A program made the position numbers and the translations under genes. The notes beneath the pieces were generated by a model that saw only the letters and a list, made by a program, of their open reading frames with translations, had not been told where the DNA came from and did not search any database. Source: Paracoccaceae bacterium (lineage in GTDB: Bacteria > Pseudomonadota > Alphaproteobacteria > Rhodobacterales > Rhodobacteraceae). Taken from it: 64,000 nt of DNA. Positions within the stretch are counted from its first letter, which is position 1. Each line of letters starts with the position of its first letter. The stretch spans positions 1 through 64,000 of the forward strand of contig JANSXY010000021.1 of NCBI GenBank assembly GCA_024742695.1, written 5' to 3'. Shown here piece after piece: positions 43,564-52,567 of this stretch.

Positions 43564-44760
43564 ATGAAACGGATTCCCGATATCGCCGGCGTCCTGCTGC
43601 TGGCCTTCTTCGCCGCCTTCCCGCTGGTCTACACCGGCGCGAACTACGACTACGTGATGCACGTGCTGATCACGGCCTTCTTCTACGCGATCCTCGCGTC
43701 GAGCTGGTCGATGCTGGCCGGCTACGCCGGGCAGTTTTCCTTCGGGCACATGGCCTTCATGGGGATCGGCGCCTACACCACGGCGCTGTTCTGCCACTAT
43801 TTCTACATCACCGCGGAACCGACGGGCCTGTGCACCGAGTTCGCCTTCTTCGGCAACTGGTTCGTGATCGTGAACCCGATCGGCGTGACCTCGACCACGC
43901 TGACGCAGGATTGCCTGCGCCAGGCGATGGCGGGCTGGGGTGACAGCGTTTCCGTCACCCCAATGCCGGTGCTGCTGGGGATCGTTCTGGGCACCATCGC
44001 CGGCGGCGTCGCGGGGCTTCTGGTCGGGCTGCTGGTGCTTCGGCTCCGGGCCGCCTACCTGGCGCTGTTCACGCTCGGGTTCTCGGAAATCGTCAAGGCC
44101 ACGATCTCGGCCGAGATCGACATCACCCGCGGCCAGGCCGGGCTGGAACTGCCGGCCCTGTTCGAGAACGGCGTGACCGTGCTGGGCCGGACATTCGACA
44201 AGACCGACAAGATCCCGCCCTACTACGCGATGCTGTTCCTGCTGGTGGCCTGCCTCGCGATCCTCGCCTGGCTGGCGCGGTCGCGCTTCGGGCTGTTCGT
44301 GCGGGCGCTGCGCGAAGACCCGGACGCGGCCGCGGCGCTGGGCGTGAACACGACGCGCTACAAGGTCTACGTGTTCACGATCACCACCGCGATGGCGGCG
44401 GCGGCGGGCGCGGTGCAGGCGCACTACGTCCAGATCATCACGCCCAACATGCTGTTCCTGTTGCAAATGAGCCTTGTCGTCGCGATGGCGGTGATCGGCG
44501 GGATCGAGAATTTCGTGGCCGCGGCGCTGGGCGCGATCTTTCTGCAGATCATGCTGGAGGTGCTGCGCACCTCGTTCACCATCGGCGGGGTCGAGATCGA
44601 CATGACGACCTGGCGGCTGGTGTTCTTCGGCATCCTCCTGATGGTGGTGCTCAGGTTCTTCCGCAACGGCCTGATCGCGCCGGTGATCGCCCGGTTCCGC
44701 CGCGCCGGCGTGGCCGAGGAAACGGTGGCCAAGCGCCGGGCCGGGGAGGCGCGGTCATGA
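43564..44760 (+). CDS. ABC transporter permease (LivM type)
   Basis: 398-residue inner-membrane subunit. Core motifs are LIASSWSML-like ILASSWSMLAGYAGQFSFGH and SRFGLFVRALREDPDAAAAL. Between the second and third core helices lies an extra loop of about 50 residues with three cysteines (FCHYF, GLCTEF, DCLRQ), probably periplasmic. The stop overlaps the next start by 4 bases. Confidence 0.92.
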   Translation: MKRIPDIAGVLLLAFFAAFPLVYTGANYDYVMHVLITAFFYAILASSWSMLAGYAGQFSFGHMAFMGIGAYTTALFCHYFYITAEPTGLCTEFAFFGNWFVIVNPIGVTSTTLTQDCLRQAMAGWGDSVSVTPMPVLLGIVLGTIAGGVAGLLVGLLVLRLRAAYLALFTLGFSEIVKATISAEIDITRGQAGLELPALFENGVTVLGRTFDKTDKIPPYYAMLFLLVACLAILAWLARSRFGLFVRALREDPDAAAALGVNTTRYKVYVFTITTAMAAAAGAVQAHYVQIITPNMLFLLQMSLVVAMAVIGGIENFVAAALGAIFLQIMLEVLRTSFTIGGVEIDMTTWRLVFFGILLMVVLRFFRNGLIAPVIARFRRAGVAEETVAKRRAGEARS

Positions 44761-45491
44761 TCCACCTGAAGGTCAACAACCTGCACAAGCGCTTCGGCGG
44801 CAACCACGTGCTCAAGGGCGTCAGTTTCGAGATCAACGGCCCGGAACTGATCGGCGTCCTGGGCCCGAACGGCGCCGGCAAGACGACGATGACCAACATC
44901 CTCGACGGCGCGATCAAGCCCACCAGCGGAACGGTCTATCTGAACGAACACCGGATCGACCAGCTTGCGCCCTTCGAGGTCGCGCGCGCCGGGCTGGGGC
45001 GCACCTTCCAGGTCACCCGGTCGTTCCGGCGCATGACGGTGCTGGAAAACCTCTATGTGCCGGCGCTGGCGCTGGGGCACCATCCTCAGGGACAAAGCCT
45101 GACCGACCAGGCGATGGAGGTGCTGGAGTTCCTGACCATCGATCACCTGCGCAACGAATACGCGCAGGCGCTTTCGGGCGGGCAGCAGAAGCTTCTGGAA
45201 CTCGGGCGGCTCCTGATGCTCGATCCCGACGTGATCATCCTCGACGAACCCTTCGCCGGGGTGCATCCGAAGCTGATGGAGGTGATCTATGCCTACATCC
45301 GGCGGGTGAAGGCGGCCGGCAAGGCGATCGTCCTGATCTCGCACCAGATGAACGCGATCTTCTCGCTCTCCGAACGGCTGTTGGTGCTGAACTTCGGCGA
45401 GTTGATCGCCGATGGCCTGCCCGACGATGTCAAGAACGACCCCGCGGTGATCGAGGCCTACCTGGGATCGGACGAGGAGCACACGGCATGA
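44757..45491 (+). CDS. ABC transporter ATP-binding protein (LivG type)
   Basis: 244-residue ATPase. Walker A GPNGAGKTTM, signature LSGGQQKLLELGRLL, Walker B VIILDEPFAGVHP and switch His in LISHQMNAIF. Belongs to the HAAT/LivG group. Both neighbours overlap by 4 bases. Complete. Confidence 0.94.
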   Translation: MIHLKVNNLHKRFGGNHVLKGVSFEINGPELIGVLGPNGAGKTTMTNILDGAIKPTSGTVYLNEHRIDQLAPFEVARAGLGRTFQVTRSFRRMTVLENLYVPALALGHHPQGQSLTDQAMEVLEFLTIDHLRNEYAQALSGGQQKLLELGRLLMLDPDVIILDEPFAGVHPKLMEVIYAYIRRVKAAGKAIVLISHQMNAIFSLSERLLVLNFGELIADGLPDDVKNDPAVIEAYLGSDEEHTA

Positions 45492-46201
45492 CCGAGGCTG
45501 TTCTGGAACTCAAGGATCTGTCGGTCGGCTACTACCGCGATCTCAACATCCTGTCCGACCTGCACATCACCGCGCGGCGCGGGCAGATCACCACGATCCT
45601 GGGCGCCAACGGGGTGGGCAAATCGACCGCCCTGAAGGCCGCGTTCGGCTTTCTCGCCCCGAACAAGGGCGACATCCTGCTGGGCGGGCAAAGCATCCTG
45701 CACATCCCGCCCCACGAGAAGATCCGCGTCGGGCTGGCCTACATCCCGCAGCAGCCCGGCGTGTTCAAGGACATGACGGTGGAGGAAAACCTCGAGCTTG
45801 GCGGCTGGACGTTCCGGCGCGACCGGGCGCAGATCCGCCGCAAGATCGAGGCGAACTACGAACGCTTCCCGGCGCTGCGCGACAAGCGCAAGCAGGCCAC
45901 CGGCGAACTGTCGGGCGGCCAGCAGCGGATGGTCGAGATCGGCCGCACGCTGATGGCGGAGCCGAAGATGCTTCTGGTCGACGAACCGACCGCCGGCCTG
46001 TCGAAGATGCTGGCCGAGGAAGTCTACGAGATGCTGACCGACCTGAAGAAGGATGACCTGACGATCCTTCTGGTCGACCAGGAAATCCGCCACGCGTTGC
46101 AGGTTGCCGATTACGTCTACGTGCTGGAATTGGGCCGCAACAAGTTCGAAGGCCCGTCAAGCGAGTTCACCGATCTGGAAAAGGCCTTCTGGGTGGATTG
46201 A
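45488..46201 (+). CDS. ABC transporter ATP-binding protein (LivF type)
   Basis: 237-residue ATPase. Walker A GANGVGKSTALK, signature LSGGQQRMVEIGRTL, Walker B MLLVDEPTAGLSK. LivF group. It overlaps the aminotransferase start by 4 bases, tying the importer tightly to the catabolic genes. Confidence 0.94.
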   Translation: MTEAVLELKDLSVGYYRDLNILSDLHITARRGQITTILGANGVGKSTALKAAFGFLAPNKGDILLGGQSILHIPPHEKIRVGLAYIPQQPGVFKDMTVEENLELGGWTFRRDRAQIRRKIEANYERFPALRDKRKQATGELSGGQQRMVEIGRTLMAEPKMLLVDEPTAGLSKMLAEEVYEMLTDLKKDDLTILLVDQEIRHALQVADYVYVLELGRNKFEGPSSEFTDLEKAFWVD

Positions 46202-47529
46202 TGAAACCGTCGCGACTGTTCTACGGAACCCGCCGCCGCAGGCCGCAACTGGCCCGGGCCGAGGGCGTCTACATCTGGGATACCGAGGGGCGCTGCTACC
46301 TTGACGGGTCGTCCGGGGCGATGGTGTGCAACATCGGCCATTCCAATCCGGCCGTGCTGGCGGCGATGCGCGCGCAGATGGAGGTGGCGACCTTCGGCTA
46401 CCGGCTGCATTTCGAAACCGAACCCTCCGAACGGCTGGCCGACCGGCTGGCCGGGATCGCGCCCGAGGGGCTGGGGCGGGTGTTCTTCGTCTCGGGCGGG
46501 TCGGAGGCGGTGGAAAGCGCGATGAAACTCGCCCGCAGCCACGCGCTGGCGAAAGGCGAGGCGCAACGCTGGAAGGTGATCTCGCGCTTCCCGGCCTATC
46601 ACGGCTGCACGCTGGGCGCGCTGTCGGTCACCGGCTACACGCCGATGACGGCGCCGTTCGAGCCGCTGATGGCGCAGATGCCGAAGATCCCGGCGCCGCG
46701 CGCCTATCTCGACGGGCTGGACATCGACGATCCGGCCACCGGCCATCACTACGCCGACATGCTGGAGGACCGGATCCGCGCCGAAGGGCCGGAGACCGTG
46801 CTGGCCTTCATCGTGGAACCGGTCGGCGGCGCCTCGACCGGGGCGCTGGTGCCGCCGGCGGGCTACATGGAACGGATTCGCGAGATCTGCGACCGCTATG
46901 GCGTGCTTCTCATCCATGACGAGGTGATCTCGGGGGGCGGGCGCACCGGGCGGTTCCTTGCCGCCGATCACTGGGGCGTGGTGCCCGACATGCTGACGAT
47001 CTCCAAGGGGTTCGGCTCGGGCTACATGCCGCTTGGCGCGCTGATCGCGAAGGACGAGATCGTCGAGACGGTTCTGGACGCGGGCAACTACCTGCACGGC
47101 TTCACCTATGCCGGCAACCCGCTGGCCTGCGCCGCCGGCCTTGCCGTGATCGACGAGATCGAGGGGCAGGGGATGATGGCGAATTCCGTGACCGTCGGCG
47201 GGCTGCTGGGCAAGCGGCTTTCGGCGCTGATGCAGCGTTACGAGATCATCGGCGACGTGCGCGGCATGGGGATGCTTCAGGCCTTCGAACTGGTGGCCGA
47301 CCGGGCCACGATGGCGCCCTTGCCGAAGGCGTTGAACGCCTATGACCGGCTGGCGGAAATCGCCTATGACAACGGGCTGATCATCTACGCGCGCCGCTCG
47401 CGCGGCGGGCATGACGGCGATCATTTCCTGGTCGCGCCGCCGATGATCACCACCGAGGCGCAGGTCGACGAGATCATCGACAAGCTGACCCGGTCGCTTG
47501 ACCGGTTCGTCGAGGAGGCCGGGCTTTAG
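46198..47529 (+). CDS. class III PLP-dependent aminotransferase
   Basis: 443-residue omega-type aminotransferase. PLP-binding features are GGSEAVESAMKLAR, HGCTLGALSVTG, LIHDEVISGGGRTG and the Schiff-base Lys in TISKGFGSGYMPLGAL. Enzymes of this class remove terminal or beta/gamma amino groups, or alpha amino groups in some cases, and give an aldehyde or keto acid. Direct overlap with the importer genes means the transported compound or a product is its likely substrate. Confidence 0.92.
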   Translation: MMKPSRLFYGTRRRRPQLARAEGVYIWDTEGRCYLDGSSGAMVCNIGHSNPAVLAAMRAQMEVATFGYRLHFETEPSERLADRLAGIAPEGLGRVFFVSGGSEAVESAMKLARSHALAKGEAQRWKVISRFPAYHGCTLGALSVTGYTPMTAPFEPLMAQMPKIPAPRAYLDGLDIDDPATGHHYADMLEDRIRAEGPETVLAFIVEPVGGASTGALVPPAGYMERIREICDRYGVLLIHDEVISGGGRTGRFLAADHWGVVPDMLTISKGFGSGYMPLGALIAKDEIVETVLDAGNYLHGFTYAGNPLACAAGLAVIDEIEGQGMMANSVTVGGLLGKRLSALMQRYEIIGDVRGMGMLQAFELVADRATMAPLPKALNAYDRLAEIAYDNGLIIYARRSRGGHDGDHFLVAPPMITTEAQVDEIIDKLTRSLDRFVEEAGL

Positions 47530-48455
47530 TGTCGAAGATCATCATCACCTGCGCCGTCACCGGATCGATCCACACGCCGACGATGTCGGATGCGCTGCCC
47601 TACAGGGCCGAGGATATCGCCGGGCAGGCGGTCGGCGCGGCCGAGGCCGGGGCGGCGATCCTGCACCTGCATGCCCGCGATCCGGCGGATGGCCGCCCCT
47701 CGGCCAGCGCTGATCACTTCATGGCCTTCCTGCCCGATATCAAGGCGCGCACCGACGCGATCGTGAACCTGTCGACCGGCGGCAGCGCGATCATGACGCT
47801 CGATCAGCGCCTTGCCGGGCCGATGCGGGCCGAGCCCGAGATGTGCTCGCTCAACATGGGAACGATGAACTTCGCGCTCTACCCGATGGCGGCGCGCTAT
47901 TCGGAGTGGAAGTTCGACTGGGAAAAGCCGTTTCTGGAAAACACCGACGACCTGGTGTTCAAGAACACGCCGCGCGACATCGCGGCGGTGCTGACCCGGA
48001 TGGGCCGTGACCGCGGCGCAAGGTTCGAGTTCGAATGCTACGACACCGGCCATCTGACGATGCTGAAGCATTTCGTCGATCGCGGGCTGGTCGAGGGCCC
48101 GATCTTCCTGCAATTCGTCTTCGGCGTCCTCGGCGGCATGGCGCCGGAACCCGAGACGCTGACCCACATGAAGCGGCTGGCCGACAAGTATTTCGGCGAC
48201 GCCTACCAGTTCTCCGTCCTCGCGGCGGGGCGGGCGCAGATCCCGCTCGCCACGATGTCGGCGGCGATGGGCGGCCATGTCCGGGTCGGGCTGGAGGACA
48301 GCCTCTACATCTCGCGCGGGGTGCTGGCGAAATCCAATGCCGAACAGGTGGAAAAGATCCGCGCCCTGGTCGAGGGGATGGGCCGCAGCGTTGCCACCCC
48401 CGACGAGGCCCGCGCGATGCTGGGGCTGAAGGGCAGGGAAAGAACGGCCTTCTGA
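47529..48455 (+). CDS. beta-keto acid cleavage enzyme (BKACE, DUF849 / Kce family)
   Basis: 308-residue TIM-barrel enzyme. BKACE enzymes bind zinc and cleave a beta-keto acid with acetyl-CoA, giving acetoacetate and a CoA thioester; the founding member, Kce, acts on 3-keto-5-aminohexanoate in lysine fermentation. The metal site HLHARDPADGRPS and the N-terminal ITCAVTGSIHTPTMS are present. GTG start at 47529 overlaps the aminotransferase stop by one base. Substrate in this operon is inferred to be the keto acid made upstream. Confidence 0.93.
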   Translation: MSKIIITCAVTGSIHTPTMSDALPYRAEDIAGQAVGAAEAGAAILHLHARDPADGRPSASADHFMAFLPDIKARTDAIVNLSTGGSAIMTLDQRLAGPMRAEPEMCSLNMGTMNFALYPMAARYSEWKFDWEKPFLENTDDLVFKNTPRDIAAVLTRMGRDRGARFEFECYDTGHLTMLKHFVDRGLVEGPIFLQFVFGVLGGMAPEPETLTHMKRLADKYFGDAYQFSVLAAGRAQIPLATMSAAMGGHVRVGLEDSLYISRGVLAKSNAEQVEKIRALVEGMGRSVATPDEARAMLGLKGRERTAF

Positions 48456-48456
48456 G

Positions 48457-48933
48457 ATGGACGCACCCGCGATCAGACCGGCCGGGCCGGGGGACATGCC
48501 GGCCCTGCACCGCGCGCTGTGCCGCCTGTCGGACGACCTCGGCGACGCGCATCGCGCCGACGCCGCCGCGCTGGACCGCGCCTGTTCCGGCCCCGCGCCC
48601 GCCGCCTACGGCTTTCTCGCCGGGCCGGGGCCGGAGGGCGCGGTGCTGGCCTCGCCGCTGTTCTCCACCACGCGCGGGGTGGCCGGTGTCTACGTGTCCG
48701 ACCTTTGGGTGGCCGACGGACGGCGCGGCACCGGGCTGGGCCGGCGGCTTCTGGCCCATGTCGCGCGCTTTGGCGCCGGGCGCTGGGGCGCCGGGTTTCT
48801 CAAGCTGTCGGTCTACGCCGAGAATGCCGATGCGCTGGCTTTCTACGACCGGTTGGGATTCGACCGGGCCGACCGTGACCGAACGCTTCTTCTGGGCGGC
48901 GACGCCTTCGATACCCTGATGCGAGACCCGTGA
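48457..48933 (+). CDS. GNAT family N-acetyltransferase
   Basis: 158-residue GNAT enzyme. The acetyl-CoA loop is GRRGTGLGRRLLAHVARFG, preceded by GVYVSDLWVADG and followed by SVYAENADALAFYDRLGF. Substrate unknown. It sits one base after the BKACE stop and overlaps the HDAC-like gene, so a paired acetylation and deacetylation step is possible. Confidence 0.88.
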   Translation: MDAPAIRPAGPGDMPALHRALCRLSDDLGDAHRADAAALDRACSGPAPAAYGFLAGPGPEGAVLASPLFSTTRGVAGVYVSDLWVADGRRGTGLGRRLLAHVARFGAGRWGAGFLKLSVYAENADALAFYDRLGFDRADRDRTLLLGGDAFDTLMRDP

Positions 48934-49961
48934 TGCACGCCTTTCTCGATCCCCGCCAGGCCGCGCATGATCCCCGGCACTTCATGGCCAACGGCACGGT
49001 CCTGCCGAACCCCGAGGTGCCCGCCCGCGTCGATATCCTGCGGGCCGGGGCGGAGGCGGCGGGCCTGCGCTTTGCCGCGCCCGAGGATCGCGGGCTTGGC
49101 CCGGTCGCCGCGGTGCACACGGCGGAATACCTGACCTTCCTGCGCACGATCCACGCGCGCTGGCGACGGATCGAGGGCGCGGGGGACGAGGTGATCCCCA
49201 ACATCCATCCCGCCAACCGGACCGATGGCTACCCGCTGTCCGCCGTCGGGCAGGCGGGCTACCATCAGGCCGATACCGCCTGCCCGATCTCGGCGGAGAC
49301 CTGGCAGGCCGCCTACTGGTCGGCACAGACCGCGCTGGCCGCGGCTGCCGCCGTGGCGGCCGGGGGGCGCAGCGCCTACGCCCTGTGCCGCCCGCCCGGC
49401 CACCACGCCTTCGCCGATCTCGCCGGGGGGTTCTGTTTTCTCAACAACGCCGCCGTGGCGGCGCAGGCGCTGCTGGACGACGGGTTCAGGCCCGCGGTGC
49501 TGGATGTCGACGTGCATCACGGCAACGGCACGCAGGGCATCTTCTACGCGCGCGGCGACGTGCTGACCGTCTCCATCCATGCCGATCCGGCGCGGTTCTA
49601 CCCGTTCTTCTGGGGCCATGCGCAGGAACGCGGCGAGGGCGCGGGGCTGGGCGCGAACCTCAACCTGCCGCTGCCGCGCGGCACTGGCGACGAGGCCTAC
49701 CTTGCAACGCTCGACCGGGCGCTGACCCGGATCGGCGATTTCGGGGCCGACGCGATCGTGGTGGCGCTGGGCCTCGATGCCCATGTCGACGATCCGTTCA
49801 GGGGCCTCGCCGTCACCACCGAAGGGTTCGCCCGGATCGCGGCGGCGATCGCGGCCACGGGCCTGCCGCTGGTCGTGGTTCAGGAAGGCGGCTACGTCTC
49901 GGACGCGCTGGGGGCGAACCTGACCAGTTTCCTGGGTGGCCTGACGGGGGGAAGGGCATGA
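48933..49961 (+). CDS. HDAC-like amidohydrolase (acetylpolyamine amidohydrolase family)
   Basis: 342-residue zinc deacetylase. The active site has the His pair in CRPPGHHAFADLAGG, zinc ligands in VLDVDVHHGNGTQGIFY, the late Asp in ALGLDAHVDDPF, and the Tyr of QEGGYVSDALG. Bacterial relatives deacetylate polyamines and other N-acetyl amines. In this operon an N-acetyl amino acid or acetyl-amine intermediate is the likely substrate. ATG at 48933 overlaps the GNAT stop; an in-frame GTG at 48930 is an alternative. Confidence 0.9.
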   Translation: MHAFLDPRQAAHDPRHFMANGTVLPNPEVPARVDILRAGAEAAGLRFAAPEDRGLGPVAAVHTAEYLTFLRTIHARWRRIEGAGDEVIPNIHPANRTDGYPLSAVGQAGYHQADTACPISAETWQAAYWSAQTALAAAAAVAAGGRSAYALCRPPGHHAFADLAGGFCFLNNAAVAAQALLDDGFRPAVLDVDVHHGNGTQGIFYARGDVLTVSIHADPARFYPFFWGHAQERGEGAGLGANLNLPLPRGTGDEAYLATLDRALTRIGDFGADAIVVALGLDAHVDDPFRGLAVTTEGFARIAAAIAATGLPLVVVQEGGYVSDALGANLTSFLGGLTGGRA

Positions 49962-50980
49962 AGACAGAGTTCCGCACGCTGTATCTGAAGAAACGCTTTC
50001 CGCTGCGGATCAGCCGCGGCGAGATCGCCGGGGGCGAGAACCTGTTCGTCTCCGTCACCGACGGCACCCATGCCGGCTGGGGCGAGATGGCGCCCGGCCC
50101 GACCGAGGGCGCCGACACGGCCGCCGAAGGCCAGCGGATGCTGGAGGCATTCGGCGCGCCCGACGTCTCGATCCACAAGACCTGGGCGGCGATGCACGCC
50201 GCCGGCGTCGCGCCCTGCGCGATGGCCGCGCTCGACATGGCGCTTTGGGATCTGCGCGCCAAGCAGGCCGGAATGCCGCTTTATCGCCTGCTGGGCCTCG
50301 CGCGCGAGGCGGTGGTGAGTTCCGTCACCGTGGGGATCAACCCGCCCGAGGTGGTGCGAGAGCGCGTGCCGCTCCTGCTCGACCGGGGCGCGCGGGCGCT
50401 GAAGATCAAGCTGGGCTCGCCGGAAGGGATCGAGGCCGACAAGGCGATGTTCGCCGCTGTCGTGGAAACCGCGCGGGGCGCGACCCTGCGGGTGGATGCC
50501 AACGGCGGCTGGTCGCTGGCCGATGCGCGGCACATGATGGGCTGGCTGGCCGAGCGCGGTGTCGAATACGTCGAACAGCCCCTGGTGCGCGGGGCCGAAG
50601 ACCAGTTGCCCGAGCTGTTCAGGGATCGCGCCCTGCCGATCTTCCTCGACGAAAGCTGCCGGATGTCGCAGGACGTGCCCGGCTTCGCCGATTGCGTCGA
50701 CGGGGTGAACCTCAAGCTGATGAAATGCGGGGGCATCACCGAGGCGCTGCGCATTGTCGCCACGGCGCGGGCCTTCGGGCTGAAGACGATGATCGGCTGC
50801 ATGGGCGAAAGCTCGGTCGCGATCGCCGCCGGGGCCTCGCTGGGCGCGCTGTTCGACTACATCGACCTCGATTCCCATCTCAACCTCGATCCCGATCCGG
50901 CCACCGGCGCGCCCTTCGAAGGCGGCGTCACCCTGCCCGAGGATCGCCCCGGCCACGGAGGACGCCCCCGCGATGCTTGA
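49958..50980 (+). CDS. dgcA: enolase-superfamily racemase, N-acetyl-D-glutamate racemase type (DgcA)
   Basis: 340-residue enolase-superfamily protein of the dipeptide-epimerase/muconate cycloisomerase group. Catalytic and metal residues can be placed: KIK (Lys149, Lys151), Asp180 in RVDANGG, Glu206 in EQPL, Asp231 in LDES, and Lys256 in KLMKCGG. In marine proteobacteria the homologue DgcA converts N-acetyl-D-Glu to N-acetyl-L-Glu and lies next to dgcN, as here. An L-Ala-D/L-Glu epimerase activity is the alternative. Overlaps both neighbours. Confidence 0.75.
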   Translation: MKTEFRTLYLKKRFPLRISRGEIAGGENLFVSVTDGTHAGWGEMAPGPTEGADTAAEGQRMLEAFGAPDVSIHKTWAAMHAAGVAPCAMAALDMALWDLRAKQAGMPLYRLLGLAREAVVSSVTVGINPPEVVRERVPLLLDRGARALKIKLGSPEGIEADKAMFAAVVETARGATLRVDANGGWSLADARHMMGWLAERGVEYVEQPLVRGAEDQLPELFRDRALPIFLDESCRMSQDVPGFADCVDGVNLKLMKCGGITEALRIVATARAFGLKTMIGCMGESSVAIAAGASLGALFDYIDLDSHLNLDPDPATGAPFEGGVTLPEDRPGHGGRPRDA

Positions 50981-52004
50981 TCCCGCCACCCCTATCGCGA
51001 TCTACGCCGAGGCCACGATGGGCCTTCTGAACGCAAAGATGGCCGAAGGCATCCTGCGCTATGGCCGCAACCCCGTGGTGGCCGTGATCGACAGCCACGC
51101 CGCGGGCAAGCGGGTGCGCGAGGTCTGCACGGTGCCCAGCGACGTGCCGATCGTCGCCGATCTCGACGCCGCGATGGCGCTCGGCGCGCATGTGCTGGTG
51201 CTGGGCACCGCGCCCTCGGGCGGCCGGGTGCCGCCGGAATGGATGGCGGTGCTGGCACATGCCGTGGAATCGGGCCTGTCGATCGTGAACGGGCTGCACG
51301 ACCGGCTGAACACCCATTTCGGCCACGATCTGCAACCCGGCCAGTGGATCTGGGACATCCGCACCCCGGTGGGCGACCTGCCGCCGATCGGGACCGCGAA
51401 GGCCGCGCAGCTGGGCAATACCCGCGTTCTGATGGTCGGGACCGACATGGCGGTGGGCAAGATGACCGCGGGGCTGGAGTTGCACCGCAGCCTCGTCGCG
51501 CGCGGTCGCAAGGCCGCCTTCCTCGCCTCCGGCCAGACCGGGATAACGATCATGGGCAGCGGCATCCCGCTGGACGCGTTCCGCGTCGATCACGCCAGCG
51601 GCGCGGTGGAGCGCATGGTGCTGGAGGCTGCCGACAACGACGTGGTGGTGATCGAGGGGCAGGGCTCGCTGCTGCATCCGGGATCCACGGCGACGCTGCC
51701 GCTGATGCGCGGCAGCGCCTGCAACGCGATGATCCTGTGCCACCGCGCCGGGATGGAAACGCTCGACACGCTCGACCATGTCCGCATCCCGCCGCTGCCC
51801 GAGGTGATCGCGCTGAACGAGATGACGGCCTCGGCCAACGGCGTGCTGACGGCGGCGAAGGTGCGGGGCATCGCGCTGAACACCGCCAGGCTCCACGAGG
51901 CCGCGGCGCGGCAGGCGATCGACGCGATTGCCGAGGAAACCGGCCTGCCGGTCACCGACCCGGTGCGATACGGCGCCGATACCCTCGCGGCCGCGCTGGA
52001 CTGA
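50973..52004 (+). CDS. dgcN: DUF1611 protein, D-glutamate N-acetyltransferase type (DgcN)
   Basis: 343-residue DUF1611 protein. The N-terminal Rossmann-like part (about 1-145) is followed by a P-loop NTPase-like domain with GTDMAVGKMTAGLEL, FLASGQTGITIMG and VVIEGQGSLLHPG. DgcN of marine bacteria acetylates D-glutamate with acetyl-CoA; DgcA then racemises the product. The two genes overlap by 8 bases, as expected of the pair. Last gene of the operon beginning at 40955. Confidence 0.78.
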   Translation: MLDPATPIAIYAEATMGLLNAKMAEGILRYGRNPVVAVIDSHAAGKRVREVCTVPSDVPIVADLDAAMALGAHVLVLGTAPSGGRVPPEWMAVLAHAVESGLSIVNGLHDRLNTHFGHDLQPGQWIWDIRTPVGDLPPIGTAKAAQLGNTRVLMVGTDMAVGKMTAGLELHRSLVARGRKAAFLASGQTGITIMGSGIPLDAFRVDHASGAVERMVLEAADNDVVVIEGQGSLLHPGSTATLPLMRGSACNAMILCHRAGMETLDTLDHVRIPPLPEVIALNEMTASANGVLTAAKVRGIALNTARLHEAAARQAIDAIAEETGLPVTDPVRYGADTLAAALD

Positions 52005-52034
52005 GGCGTCGGCCGTCGCTGCCCGGCCGCGCCG

Positions 52035-52379
52035 TCACCGGCGTGCCGCCGCAGCGCGTTGCTTCGGGCCGGTCATCGGCGGACCCTGCAAATCGCAGGC
52101 GTCGAGGATCTCGGCCAGCACCGCGTGCGGTGACACGCCGAGGGCTGCGCAGTACTCCATCAGCCGCAGCAACGAGATCCGGTTCATCCCGCTTTCGTAT
52201 TTCTGAAGCTGCTGGAACGAGATGCCCATGCCATCGGCCACGTCCTTCTGTGTCGCGCCGACAGTACAACGCCATCGGCGCAGCACCGCGCCGATGGCGC
52301 GGTTCGTCGTTTCGGGACGCGAGAACCGTTCCGGTCCGGGATCCTGTTCAACGCAATCCGTCCATGCCATCGTTACCAT
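52035..52379 (-). CDS. XRE family helix-turn-helix regulator
   Basis: 114-residue DNA-binding protein. A helix-turn-helix at about 30-85 includes TQKDVADGMGISFQQLQKYE and MNRISLLRLMEYCAALGV, close to the HTH_3 pattern. The tail of about 30 residues has no domain. ATG at 52379 has GAGG upstream; a second ATG three codons on is possible. Converges with dgcN (30 bases between stops). Target unknown; the divergent LysR-type gene is a natural candidate. Confidence 0.85.
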   Translation of the reverse strand: MVTMAWTDCVEQDPGPERFSRPETTNRAIGAVLRRWRCTVGATQKDVADGMGISFQQLQKYESGMNRISLLRLMEYCAALGVSPHAVLAEILDACDLQGPPMTGPKQRAAAARR

Positions 52380-52567
52380 CCTGCTCGCCTCAGCGCGCCC
52401 GAGCGCCACTTCCGGTTGATAAGTCCCGAAAGATAGGGCAATGACAATTCGTGAAATTTCTAACGGCGCCGTATGATCTTCTGGGCGAAAGTGGATGATC
52501 CTTCATCCAGTTTGGAGCGCCCCTGGCCGATCGGGCGCCGCGTGACGAGTGACGAGGTTCGACGACG

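Noticed and set aside
46198-48455. Lysine fermentation operon of the Kce type
   Set aside because: The partner enzymes of that pathway (lysine aminomutases, Kdd, Kal) are absent; only the BKACE family is shared.
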